Source of the DNA: Polytrichum commune
Taxonomy: Eukaryota > Streptophyta > Polytrichopsida > Polytrichales > Polytrichaceae
Reading direction: 5' to 3'
Length of the DNA: 64,000 nucleotides
Assembly: GCA_950295325.1 (NCBI GenBank)
Contig: OX485807.1
Location: 52,792,440 to 52,856,439 of the forward strand
Every line of letters starts with the position of its first letter. The first letter of the stretch is position 1. Of this stretch, positions 1 through 12,400 are shown piece by piece. The notes below the pieces were generated by a model. That model saw only the letters and a list, made by a program, of their open reading frames with translations, searched no databases and was not told the origin of the DNA. The translations under genes were made by a program, and so were the position numbers.

Positions 1-2050
1 CATGAAGGGGCATGACCTACGTCTAGAAGAAATGAACCCACCATATGTCTCATTCTCCATGGATACAAAAAGTTGATGGGCCATGTAGTCAAAACATGGG
101 AACATTCAATGCATGGGCAGCATGGGATCCCCATCAAGTGTGAACACCCTAATATATGTGCATTGGAAAAAAATTCTATCCTCCTTTTGGGTGGTTTGCC
201 AACTGAAAAATTGTATTTCATTTTGTCACAATTATCATTGCCAAAAGTTCATGGCCTTTGATGTCTTTCCAATGAATGACAACTTATAATTAATGCCAAG
301 ATCTCCTAGTTCAAATGTGTATGTGCAAATGCTTACACAATAATGTTTACAATCATATCGGCATTTGGAAATACCCATAATTAGTCGCTTTTTCCTCAAC
401 TCCCTCCTCTCATATCTCTTTGTTCAAGATCCATATATATTCTTGTCTCGGGGAGTTCACTAGACATGTATATATGTATACATGTGCGTGACAAGGGTAT
501 TTATTCAAGGGGTATTTAATTATCCATCCTTAATTTTTTGTACCGTATTATTATATAATTTGCTAATTTCTTGTTTTTTAAATGACCCTATAATTACTTT
601 TAAATTTGATGAAGCTCTAATTTTAAGCTAGGTATGTTCATTATAATTACTTTATTTTGCTCCAAAGGGTTTAAGAGCATTCAAAGTACTAAGTCACCAA
701 AATCCAAAACACAACAAGGGTTTACATTAAGAGTATTCATAAACAGTTTCAAACAACAAGATCAACCCATGTTCCTCAATCAAGTTACACACACAATTAA
801 ACACAACGGTACTGAGTGTCAAAAAAAACAATTAAAACGCCAACAACAAAGCAAGCAAAAATAGGGTCCATGCAATAATGTCGAAGGGTATAGAGTTAAT
901 ACTACAACATTCTGCTTGAAGCAGACAAACACAAGACCAACCAAAACTCCTAGTTTTTCATCCAAAATCTTCCCGCCTCTGAACACAAAGGACAGCCTAT
1001 TTCAAAAAAAACCTAGGATCCTTAAATCCTACGGTATATTTTTACAAATATTTTTAAAATATGCATTATTTGTATCAAGCCTATATTATTTATAATACAA
1101 ATTTTATCATACATACTCACCTATATTACTTCTAAGAAAATTCTAATTTTTTCCTTTTGTGAATATAAATTACCCTATATTTTCCCGCACGTTGTTTTCT
1201 AATATTATCGCACTGAACTCCCCGAGATTCTTGTTCATTGGCCAAAGCGTTTTGTGAACTGGATTCATTCATGGCGTTCTACAATCTCCATAATCCAAGT
1301 TCTTCATTTTCAATACTTCATCCCCTATTTGCCCAAAACATGTAATGGTAGAGTATGTTTGTTATTTTCTTATCCAACAATATTTGCAATAAAAAAGGAT
1401 TCTATCATTTCCCACTACCCTCCCACTTTTGGTTCACTTGTTGCTCCATGCTAAGTTGTTCTCAGCTTGCTCCTCTAAGCTTTGTGGCATGCTCCCACAC
1501 TCCATGACGCAATTTCTACTGACTTTCATCTCTAGGCGCTCCTTTGAACCCCATAATCCTTGATTTTGAGTTTGTTTTGCAAGCTTGCTTACGAGGTTTT
1601 GATTTGTGGCTTGAAGAGGGCCAACCTTCTACTAAGGTTCACATAGTACACACATTGCTTCCCTTAGGGTTTCATTGAGCATCGAGAAGGTGTCTTGTTG
1701 TTTGCCATCTTCAATTGTTGTTTAGGATAATGGCATTCAAGGTAGGTTTTTGGCAATTGAGTTCTAATTGCTCTATAAGGGTTGAATACATGAATTAATT
1801 GGCCACAATTTGTGTTCCAAGTTGTTTCATCAACAATATCACATGACAATGCCAAATTGTCAATTGGCCTACCCCCTCTTTTGCTAAATCCATCTCTAAA
1901 TGCACCTTAGTGTCATCTTGCAATCAATGACCTTGTAAAAATGTATGAATATTAAGTAGCTGAAACATAGCTAAACACATGTATGGATTGTTTCCCAAAT
2001 AACCTTTAAATTTATTTTTAATGTTATTTTAAATGAAGACATACTTTGCC

Positions 2051-2078
2051 GTGTGTGTGTGTGTGTGTGTGTGTGTGT
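2051..2078. repeat. (GT)14 microsatellite
   Basis: Fourteen uninterrupted GT units in intergenic DNA. Confidence 0.95.
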
Positions 2079-5000
2079 TTCTTTATATTTGGAATAAGCC
2101 TTCCTCAATCTTTAACTACATAAAAACAAAGAGAAATTGGAAATGAGTTTGGCATAACAAGTAGAATTTTTTTTTGGAAGAATAACTATAGCTTCACATT
2201 AATCAGGACCAAGATACATAACAACTACTTGAAAGTATTAGTCTGATCATACAAAGTAGAAAGCTAAAAACCTCAAGGGTGAAAAATATTCATGAACTCA
2301 AAAATCATCACTCTCAATGAGGATGAGGAGTTGCTGCCATATCTATATACAATGGAGATGCAATGATGGTGGTGGTGCTAATGGTCCTCACCCCACCGTT
2401 CTAGCCAAAAACTTCTTACAACTCCAAAACGCATATTATAAGAAAAAGGGAGGTGGCTAGAAAGGCAATGCCCAAAGAAGGGCACCATGGGCATTGGCAT
2501 GTGGGCGGGTATGGTGTGCTGGGTGGACATGGGCATCATGGGGCCATGAGGGCATGGAACCAAGTATATGAGGGCCATGGGGATGTGTGTCATGGATGAT
2601 GGAGATAGGCTTTTGTAGCATGAAATTTTTGGTTATAGGATGTTCAAATTAATTATACGAAGTAGATTACTAATCCTATTCAAAAAGGATCACTAAAACC
2701 TAGAAGCATTGTAAATGGGAGGCTATAAGTATTTGCTAACAATTTTTGCTTCACTGGCAGTTGCATGTGAGTTTGGCGATATAAAGAAAACCTCTTTAAT
2801 GCTAAAGACATATTATTTCATATAGGAAAATCGGATTATAGTTGCAAGAGCTAATAGTGCGTGCCATAGTTGAGTGTGAGAGATATAGCATAAAAGTATA
2901 ACCACATAGTCATGTGACGGGAGCATAGAACACCTTGTTTATTAATTTGAGACGATTTCATGATCAATGGATTTAATTGTCTCTAAAATTACACATTCGA
3001 CACAAGTAAAAAATGATTACACCATATCCGTAACCAATAATGTGGGAGTAGCCTAACACAACCACATTGCCACCTTCAAAATTACATCATTAACAATGAG
3101 AGTCAAACAACATAGACGCCACTATGCGTTGTTAATGGGATATATTCTCTCCATGTATAAGAAGGCAATCATGTTTGTTGATAAAACTCTTGGCCATGTC
3201 GAAATAAGATAGCATTCCACACTATTCATAAACAACGGCATAGGAGTAGCCAAACACTACCACATAACTATATCCAAAAACATATCATTCACAATGAGAG
3301 TTCATAAGATAGACAAAAATGTGCTTGGTTGATGTGATATTTCCTTCAATTATCAAATGGCAATTACGTTTGATGCCAAAATTATTACCAAAGTAAAAAT
3401 GTAAATACATTTTGAATACAGAGGTGTCATCACCTTCTAATCTTGACATAAAGAGAAACAAAACTATCCCATTTGTTTTCTACACCTCATCGTACCTGCT
3501 CCTCTAAGTTACTCATCCTTACGACTATAACTATGTGGCATATACCCTTCCATCCAACTTGAACCATAGATGCAGGAATTATTTGACATAGACTGGAATC
3601 TAGTTGATTGAGGTAAATATGGTAATGTCAATTGGTCCTCAGGCTTGAAAAGCGGACTTCATGCACTTCTTATGTGGTATATGAAACAAACGGAAATGAC
3701 ATACATGTGATAGATCACCTTCAAAGAAATAAACACTTGCTGCATAACATCATCCAAAGAAAATCCAACAAACAATCACCAAAGTGTTTACACGGTTTGG
3801 CTCATGTTCTAGGATCCCCTGTACTGCGCAAGGTTAGGGGATCATAGGGTACATCTTTAGCCGATACCCTTACCCTAGGTTCCCACATACCCTTACCCAA
3901 CCCCTACTTACCCTCAAAGACCCTATATACCGGCCCAACACTGATCATTACTCAATAATGTAAGCGTGTTTGATTTAGATGGCGATTGTAATGCAGAAGG
4001 CAAGGAGTGTTGCGGAGGGAGTAGTGAAGAAAGATGGCCAAGAAGCCTAAAGTTTTTGTTGCTGAGGTTGTAGCTAGTAAATGTATTTTGTTGGAGGTGT
4101 GGTGTGTGGTGAAGAGAGTCACATATATGGCGTTCTTGGCAAAAGGTTTACATCTTGTTGCTAGGTAAGATGACCGTTTTGGACCACGGACTTGTCTTGC
4201 TCCCATTTTTTTGTAGTAGTTGTACATGATTGAGTTACATTCTACTGACATTTTTAGTGTACACCAAGGCAATGTGTTCATTAAGAAAGTACACGAACAT
4301 ATCTAACGAGTGGGGATCCCATTTCCTTTAGTCCTTCGTTTTGTAGGGTGACCACTATATCTCAACAACCACTTACCTTAATTTCAAAACCCAAAGACAG
4401 TGAATCGATCCAAAGATCTAGTTGTCAATGCACTAGAATAATACAAAGACAATGCATCAACCCTGAGAATAGCCTTAAATGAGAGGGAGTGTTTCAAGGT
4501 TTTAGGTTATAACATCATGTAGGATCTTAAAGTCTTGTTGGGTGACGTTTTTAATGGAATTGATAGGTTTGAACCTTTGGCTATTATTGCAACATTGGTT
4601 TCAAGGGAAATACATAGAGGTCCAATTGATGAACCTGGTTCTTATTCAAAGAGTTCTTGGCAGGGTTTGCAAGAAGGTCGAAGTTCAAGTGGAATTGGTA
4701 AAGATTGCATTGTGGGCTGCTTCTGGACAGTTCCCCATTTCTAAAAATAGAAGATACACAACACAATTGAATCTCAAACACTCTAGAAGTTCCCTTTCTA
4801 GGAAATTGCTCTTTTTCTGGTTGAAAGCGTAATTGACGCTATCTAATGCTCCAGGTTTACGTAACGTAGATCCAGGTGTGTGAAACTATAGAAAATGAAT
4901 GAAGATTACTTTTATTTGGAGGAGAATGTTATGTTTCAATAGTGCTCTGAGGTCTACATTGCATGCATGGTCCAAGTGCCAAAACCGATTTTTGAGCTAG

Positions 5001-5164
5001 TCTGGCGGTCTACCGGCACCTCAAAATGTGTTGCAATTCATCAGAGGACCGAAGAGCAAATACTTCGATTATCCAGATTTCATTGTATTGGCATCTAGCT
5101 CAGTCTGTAAGCTAATAGACTGTGAGGGTCTACAATAAGGGGTGATTTGCAAGTGACCTACCCC

Positions 5165-5188
5165 AAGGAAGGAAGGAAGGAAGGAAGG
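5165..5188. repeat. (AAGG)n microsatellite
   Basis: Six tandem AAGG units inside AT-richer surroundings. Confidence 0.9.
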
Positions 5189-5644
5189 GGAGAGAGATAT
5201 GGGTCCCCTCTTCTCCATACAGTTCACTTGCACATGAGGTTGGGCTTGGGCACGATTTGAATGACCTTTTGTTGCTTAAGGATGCTGCAGGGTGAGTGCA
5301 GGTGGCTGAATATTTGTGAGTCTTCCATATAGTGTAGGTAAGACACCGTGAAATCTCTGAAATCAGGTGTGCTGCATCCATTGGGTATATGTTTGTGAAG
5401 CCGAGGGGAAAAGAGTGAGCCCAAGGAACTCAAATCAAAACAGTTGACAGGATTTTTGTGCAACTCGTGCAGTTTTGAACCTGAGCCAGTTTACGTTAGG
5501 GTCCGGGTCTTCATGTATTTCCCGAGGGTTCATTTGTTTTAGATTTTACATTAAACGTTGAATGTTATGCATGAACTCAATGTTCATGTAGCTTTTGTAC
5601 TAGCTGTTTCTTCAAGTCATTGTGCAGTATCTATTCGCAAGTCA

Positions 5645-5950
5645 TTTTGAAAGTCGGGTGCGGATTGTGGAACCTCCTCTTTGCACCTCTTAGACTTTGA
5701 GAGAATTTTAGGATCTAAAATAGGGTATGCGCATGAGACTTGTTGTCCTAAACCTTGGATCGGTCTATGCAAGGTTAGCTTGGCCCACCCATCCCAAAAC
5801 CCGGTTATTTGATAGCTCGATACCGCTCTTTGTTTATGATAATATAAGCATTAAGAAAACTTGGGTGACTTTGTGTTAATTCTCATGAACTCATGGTTTG
5901 AGACAAAAGCCATGGTTTCATGTGCTTTACTTTACGAATAACTCTAATGT
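5645..5950 (+). repeat. Dispersed repeat, copy 1 (partner at about 50.83-51.13 kb)
   Basis: This roughly 300-bp stretch matches 50.83-51.13 kb in the same orientation. Shared landmarks in the same order are GGAACCTCCTCTTT, TATGCGCATG, GCTTGG followed by CACCCATCC, AAGAAAACTTGGG, and TGCTTTACTTTAC. Divergence is moderate with small indels, as expected of two old insertions of one transposable element. No terminal repeats or coding capacity are visible, so the class is unknown. Confidence 0.75.
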
Positions 5951-6908
5951 CACCAATTCTCTGCAAACCTCTAGATCTTGGTGCTGGTTTGCTTCTAGAG
6001 ACAAATTAAAACCACAAACTCCAGACTTATCAAATGCTCATGTAAATGTTAGCTAGTAGATTTTGAATGCTATTTCTCGTCCTTAAAAATGTCCTTTAGG
6101 CTTTTACTGAACCTTAACATGAAGACTTTTAAAAAACACTCTTTTTTAAAATCATGTTGTCTGAAGTTGGTTGCAAGTATGTGAAGTCTTCTGTTTTGTG
6201 ATGAAATCTTACCTGACTATATCTCTGACATTCCATCTTTGCCCCTATCAACCAGAAATGACAAAATGACATCTTTGCTATATGGGCAAGAGACAGAATA
6301 CTTACTGTTGAGATTCGATTCTCTTCTTTTTGCCAACCTTTTGCCTATGGTCATAGGCAGATCACAGAAATTTCATACCAGAGTGCCCACCAATTCAACA
6401 GAGGCACCGACAGTCCAGCCAATTTAGACATTCCACTTCTCGGCATCCTTTGCCACATTTCATTCTCCAAAAAATTCAACGTCCCGCTGGAACTTGAGAC
6501 TCCAGCCTCACTTGACCAAAATTTTGATAGATTTATCATAAAACCTAGTTTCCAAATTGTGCAAGTAGCCCGAGACTATGAACCTCGGACCGTTTCCATA
6601 TCATGAATTTGGAGTTGTGCAAGTAGCTTGAGGCAGTGGATCTTATTCACTTATTGTAAATTTTTTTCAGGCTTATAAATAAATAAAAAATGCGTCATCA
6701 TGCATATGATTGTAGTACATCATGTGAGCATGTGCAGTGTTGTTTCTCGAATAGGATCACCAAACATTGTTTGTTTAGAAATCTATAACATTTGGAAGGC
6801 TAATGATCTCTGGTGTGGACCGTTGGTGTTGTTTTCACTTTGGTCGAGATAACACATACCTATCCACTTCTATCCATGAAAAATGACCCAAAATGTTGGA
6901 ACCAAATA

Positions 6909-7538
6909 CAATATTCTCCCGCTTAAGTACGCACTTTGAAGCAGAGCCATTGGTGCACACTTAGTTGGTAGGTGCGTACTTTACTCATATCGTTTTCTAG
7001 ACCCTATGATTCGATGAATCGCAATGGGAAACGGATGAAACTTGAGGCAACCCGCTTGACCAAAGCCCAACAATGTAAAATCATTACAAAGTTGAGCAAG
7101 CCAAATGCGCCAAGCAAGTAGGCGCCAGGGCGGGAGTATGAAGTCAATGAAGGTGCCATCCGAAAACTTATGAAAACAATGCAAATTGAAGAAGAACCAC
7201 CTATCGATGACGAAATCCAGCCTATCGAGACATTTGTTGAATCTGAAAGTGCTACCAACTTCAAAGGCTTTAAAGCTATACTGTCCTTGACATCGACAAC
7301 CAATTGCTTTGCTTCGTTATTCAAATGAAAGTTGGACAAATGTATAATGGATTGTGAGGATCGTTTGAGATGTTTTAGAGAGGTTAACAAATTGACAATG
7401 AATGTCAAGCGTAAATAATTCATGGATTCATGGCAAATGACTATGCATGACATGTTCAAACAATAAAGTATAAACCTTGATTTTTGTCAAAAAAATTGCG
7501 CACTTAACCGGGATGTGTACTTAAGCGAGAGATTATTG
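6909..7538 (+). mobile_element. Defective Tc1/mariner (pogo/Tigger-like) element
   Basis: A 630-bp element begins CAATATTCTCCCGCTTAAGT and ends with the near-exact inverse (ACTTAAGCGAGAGATTATTG), giving inverted repeats of about 23 bp. The dinucleotide TA lies immediately outside both ends (6907-6908 and 7539-7540), the target duplication expected of Tc1/mariner. Inside is a remnant of a CENP-B-type DNA-binding domain, which pogo/Tigger transposases carry at the N-terminus. The catalytic DDE domain is absent, so this is an internally deleted, non-autonomous copy. Confidence 0.8.
7014..7328 (+). pseudogene. CENP-B-like N-terminal domain remnant of a pogo-type transposase
   Basis: Reading from the ATG at 7014, the frame gives a helix-turn-helix segment containing LTKAQQCKIITKLSK, then an in-frame TAG, then REYEVNEGAIRKL. 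The layout (LT..Q...I, then a second helix with REY.V....I) is that of the CENP-B/psq HTH that binds terminal repeats in pogo/Tigger elements. After this the frame runs into an acidic tail (IEEEPPIDDEIQPIE) and ends near 7328. The stop falls where functional copies would normally have an arginine codon. The family is inferred from the motif; the stop and the missing catalytic domain are read directly from the sequence. Confidence 0.7.
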
Positions 7539-7540
7539 TA

Positions 7541-8164
7541 ATAAGGTGATGATGACATTCATATAGGGGTCTTTGTACTGACGGCGCACCTATTTTCTCA
7601 CATGACTTGGATACAACAATCATCATGTTTGTGTTGCAGTTCAACATGAGATTGCACTTGAGTTGACACATATGTGCCCCTCCAAGTTCACCACTACAAA
7701 CTATTTACAAGTATGGAAATCAATAAGTTGTTCTTATACTTCATGATAATTAACGTGCCCAATGCAATTATCTGCCTAAGAATAATAAAATGATATCATT
7801 ATCATATACTAAATTATTAATAATTCTTTTAAATGGTCATCTTACCCCTAAATTCGTTCATTTGAGTTCTTATGGAGTAATATCATGAAACATGATTCCT
7901 CAAACTAAACATGTAGAGGACAATTTTCACTACCCCGGGCCCACCCCTCATGGCACACGTCAATATTCGAATAAACAACTTATAAACAATCTCAATACCC
8001 AAATTTGATTAATACATATTTGAGAATCCAAATCATAAATTCTAAATAACTATACCAATCATTGTCAATGGTTGGGTGGAGCATCCCAAAGCCCTTGATC
8101 GAATTTAACAAAAGAAAGCAAGGTTGAGGGAGACTTGATAAATGTTGCAATTACCATATGAAGC
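7541..8164. other. Intergenic DNA left of the large element
   Basis: AT-rich sequence with no recognisable gene, RNA or repeat structure. Confidence 0.5.
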
Positions 8165-8168
8165 CAAC
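8165..8168. repeat. Candidate target-site duplication (CAAC), left
   Basis: CAAC next to the left terminal repeat; identical to the four bases following the right terminal repeat at 30840-30843. Four bases alone could match by chance. Confidence 0.55.
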
Positions 8169-8196
8169 AACACTATATTAAACATTTCGGGACTTT
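8169..8196 (+). repeat. Left terminal inverted repeat, 28 bp
   Basis: Begins AACACTATATTAAACATTTC and continues with GGGACTTT. It is identical over 28 bp to the reverse complement of 30812-30839; beyond that the two ends diverge. Confidence 0.85.
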
Positions 8197-8235
8197 GGCG
8201 TCAATATGGGACTTCTGGAGTGTCCATTGAGATCG

Positions 8236-8278
8236 CATTGGGAACGCATTGGGAACACATTGGGAACGCATTGGGAAC
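8236..8278 (+). repeat. Left subterminal array, CATTGGGAAC x4
   Basis: Four copies of CATTGGGAAC with an 11-bp period, starting 67 bp inside the left end. The same GGGAAC core, in the opposite orientation relative to the plus strand, clusters near the right end, so both clusters read inward from their terminus. Confidence 0.85.
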
Positions 8279-8615
8279 AAATCCTATGTTGTGTAGCAGT
8301 GACCCCTAATGGACTCCTAGTTGATTGCAACACTACTTTGACCGGTTCAAATGAGTGGGTGAGTGGAGGCTACAGCCTTGTACTCGAAAGAAAAGAATTG
8401 GTAACCCATACACCAAGTTTGTAGAACAATTACTGTTTGAATTGAGATCTTTATTCCTGAAGCATATGTCGAATGCCTCATTCTTAGGCGTCTACATACA
8501 TGTTTGGCTATATATATGTCCCCACCGATATGTGGCTAAAGGGGACGCATTATCAACTATAGTATTTAATACATGTTGTGGCTTCTACAGGTCGCTCAAT
8601 TGTAGTCCTGCCTCG

Positions 8616-9415
8616 TCAAGCGATACGATTATTTCCACGGTCACCCAATCCAGCCCGCAAAAGTCGAACTGCCCTTGAATTAGGGCCTTGAGATTCGATG
8701 AGTGAAATTTGGTAGTCCCGTGTAGCAGCGGGGTGCACGATGGCCAAAGTTCCGCATGGAGGTGTTGAAGCATCTGCGAGGGTGCACATACTGGTGTCAA
8801 CGCCCTCCACATGGTTAATGGTGGAAGGGAGCTTCGTCATGGCGGGTTGAGGGGCATAAGTCTTCCCAAGTGATGCCAATCCAGCACGTAGAAGACGAAC
8901 ACCTCTTGAGTCAGGGCCTTGCGATTCGATTAGCGCAATTTGGTACTCGCGGGTAGGGGTGGGGCGCATAATGGATAATGTATGGGCGGGTTGTGGTCCG
9001 TCATCCATTGGGGGGAGCATATTTAGGTCAACATCCTGCAGGCCGACATAGGCAAAAAACATTCTCCAACTTATTGCCCCACAAATACCACCAACATTCA
9101 TATACATGCACATACATTCCACGCCAAATGTTGGAGATTAGATAGAGATTGAAAAGGAGATTTGCAAAATATTTATTTGGGTAAGAACATTCCCAGGTGA
9201 ACAAAATGAGCTATATTTACCAGACTCTGTCCTTCAGGGGTTGCTTCAGTGAGGGGTGACACACTTTGAGAGTTAGCGACCCGGATAGCTTCTACGCCCA
9301 CGTGGGTGAGTGAGAAGGGATGGCAGGCCAGTACTACGTTGTGTTCATGCCGCGGGGTGAGACACACGAATGCCGATCGCTTGGAAGTGGATGGTGTGTA
9401 TCCAGCAGGAGGAAA
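8616..9415 (-). CDS. Two orphan 3' exons with a duplicated peptide, downstream of the large leftward gene
   Basis: Two segments have good splice signals and open phase-0 frames: 9415-9221 (65 codons, after TTCAG, before GTAAAT) and 9035-8616 (139 codons plus stop, after CTGCAG). The second contains a repeated block about 27 aa long, once with YQIALIESQGPDSRGVRLL and again with YQISLIESQGPNSRAVRLL. No family is recognised. There is no initiator ATG for them, and the preceding exon of the large gene ends in a TAG at 9499-9501, so they are not obviously joined to it. They may be alternative 3' exons, or exons orphaned by loss of a donor site. Their phase-0 junctions match the rest of the large gene. 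Confidence 0.45.
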
Positions 9416-9498
9416 CTGAACAAAGCATATAATACACAATGTTACATGCCATACAATTCATGAACCTTACATGCCCTAACCTAAACCCTACATGCTAA

Positions 9499-12400
9499 CT
9501 ATCTTGGGACAGCAGTTATAGGGTGCAAGTCGGGTCGATTGGAGTGCTTGTTGGCCATCATAAGTGACTCCCTGACTGGATCGTTATGCGGGACCGGCTG
9601 TTGCCCAAATCTATGTGTGATCACAAAATCGCGTACGTCGCTCATTGTCGAATTGAACATACGTTGGAAGTAGGGGAGAAGAACTGCTCTCATATCCGCA
9701 GTTGCCTGTTTGTTGGTGGTGAAGGAATCGGGAAACAATACATTCCCGGGAGGATTACAAGCACCTTTGTAGGGGCTGTCATCCACAAGAACAGTGTTCT
9801 CAATAGTGGCAGTAACACGTCCGGAATCAAGAGATACAGGCGGCCACCAAAATGTTTTGTTTAAACTCTTGAAGAACAATATTGATTCTGGCTTTAGGGG
9901 GTTCCTGATCTCATTGTCCCAGATGTCTTTGAATGTGATGCAATCCTCCTGGCCAAGAACTATTGCAGGTCTTGACATCCCATTGAATAAAAACTCCACC
10001 ACGAGGTCCACAGTGGACTTTTTCATAGATGACCATATGCAAACATAGAACATTTGGGTCATTCTCTCCCAAAAGTGCTTGTAACCCAGTCTAGGTAGGA
10101 CAGCTTTGGGACCGACAATCGCCGGACCCTTGTCTGGCGCACGATCTTGCACCATCCATGTGGGTAAAGCGGAACGGCCGCGAGGAATACAATGACAAAA
10201 TATGCCATTCAAATCGAACACCAGAATGAACCTTCGGTCGGGTACAGCAGCTAGCGCCTGGCGACAGGAATCCACTGTCAACTTCTCCTGCTTTACTCGA
10301 ATTACATATAATGTTGCAACTAATGAAAATTGTGGAACTTCATATATTCAATAACTTACATTCATATATTCATTAACTTACATTCATATATGCAATAGGT
10401 GCATATATTGATATGGGGGTTTATAATGAACTAAATATTAAAAGTTATTATGAACTGGGAAACCAATACCTCGAAAGTTATGGGATTGAATTCCCAGCGA
10501 TCCGATGGTCCTACTGAAGGGTCTTGAGGGTCCCTAGAAATAAGTCTTTTAGCACACGCTATTCCCATCTCCCTCGTGAAAACTTGAGAGATGTTCCTAT
10601 CGTACGTTGGGTAGTTGTCAGCGTAAACAAAAAGTTTATCATAAACAACGTGTGGGTTGAAGGGCGCATCCACAGTCGTTTGCGCACTTTGTCCACCCTG
10701 AACCCAAAACTACGCGGAGATGAATGTTTGGGACACAAATAAACCGGGTATATTGAAAAGAAAATCCAGTGGACCAAGTGAAATTTTATTGAGAAGGGGA
10801 AACGAAGCTTACACAAACTAAGTGCCATGAGAAGGGGAAACGAAGCTTACACAAACTAAGTGCCATGAGAAGGGGAAACGATGCTTACACAAACTGGGAG
10901 AGCTGGCCGCACACGCAGCTCTGGGCAAGTGACCTCGGAACGGCTGGCGTGCATAGCCCGCCAAGCCTCAAATGGACGTTCGGCTATTTTTGTATTGTCA
11001 GGGGGAAAGTCGGGGAACCTGTCGTCGCGTGGCCAACGTTCCACGACTTTCTTGACATGATGTGGGCCGGCAGAAGATGAAGGCTCTGTTGGATCGACGA
11101 CAGCGGGCTCCGTTGCATCAACGACAGCATGCTCCTCACAATGTGGAGCCTCGGGTTGGCAAGGGCCTGCAGAAGAGGAAGGCTCCGTTGGCTCCACGGT
11201 AGCAGTACAGTAACAAGGTGGTGACATTGGTTGTTGCAGGCCTGCAGATGATGACCCGGGCTCTGAATGTTCGATGACAGCCTGCTTCAGAGCAAGAGGT
11301 TTGATGGCAGCAATGTGGACCGCTGTGGGTGAAGGCGACTTGACCACATCATCGTCACTACCTATGGGCAAGAGGGGTGAACGATCCCCTTTGTCCAAAG
11401 GGGTGACGACAAGCGTTGGACTTCGACATGTAGTGGCAATGGGGGCTTGCATGGGGCCAACTATAAGTGAGGTGTCCTCTTCGGCTGCACCCGTTTGCGG
11501 GACTGCTGCACATGGTGATTCTGGCCGTGTGAAATCAACGATTTGCAAACCAGCCTGTGAATTGAACATGCATTGTTAATGACAGCCATTGCAGACAATG
11601 TATAGACGAAACACATTTCATTGAATGTAAAATGTACATCTTCCAAATACCCAGTACATGGTGAGTTTGGCTACAACTAAAATGTCCTAAAGGTTTTTAA
11701 GTCCAATGCTCTAGTCAGCCTTGGATTGCGATCTACAAACGGCTTCCTATTCTCCAAGTGGTTTGATTATGATGCGCGGCCTCCAACCTGGATCAAACAT
11801 CCCGGCGGAGATTCAGTGACTAGCATGTTTAAAAACAATTGGAAAAGCGAGAATAGGTCAAGGATATTTACCTCATCTTCAACAAGCTGGGAATCATGTG
11901 AAGGCCCCTCCAGGCATCCGGCATCTGCAGGTGAACTTTCCACTTCGTTCTTCTCGGCCGATTTCTCAGCAACCTCCGGTTGATCCACATGAGCTGGCTT
12001 TACTTGAGGAAGGACATCTTGGGAAGGGTCAGTACCAATGGGGACAAAAACAACCTCCGCATTTGCTGGTACAGTGGCCGGAGTAGGAATTGGCGTGGGC
12101 ACGACTTGAGAGGGTGGCATGGCCTGGGCCATGGCATCCTTGAACAAGCTCGTTAGCAAGCCTGGTAAATTTTTATTCAAAATGCCCATCATGAGAGGTT
12201 CCAAAACAGCCGTCGTAAGTGGGGGCTCCACGGGCTTACCATGGCGGCGTTTATGCCTATCCTTAGTTGAGGACCGACTTCGTGAGCGAGAGGACTTCCT
12301 ATGTGGAATGTCCATGGCACCACTAGGACCAACATCGGCAGTACTGGGTCTGAGGGGACTCTGTGGAATGTCCATGGACCCACTAGGACCAACATCGGCA

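Larger units (their letters stand above)
1..6908. other. Intergenic DNA, no gene recognised
   Basis: AT-rich sequence in which every open frame is short and none has a recognisable domain or a convincing chain of exons. It holds a GT microsatellite, a GGAA run, one copy of a dispersed repeat near 5.65-5.95 kb and a degenerate tandem duplication at about 3.03-3.35 kb, where two stretches some 198 bp apart share the words GGAGTAGCC and ACAATGAGAGT. Confidence 0.6.

Noticed and set aside
3952-4281. 109-codon reverse frame.
   Set aside because: No domain, no splice context and a composition like the surrounding spacer.
7004-7459. 151-codon reverse-strand open frame.
   Set aside because: It is the antisense of the pogo-type remnant, whose forward frame carries the recognisable HTH.
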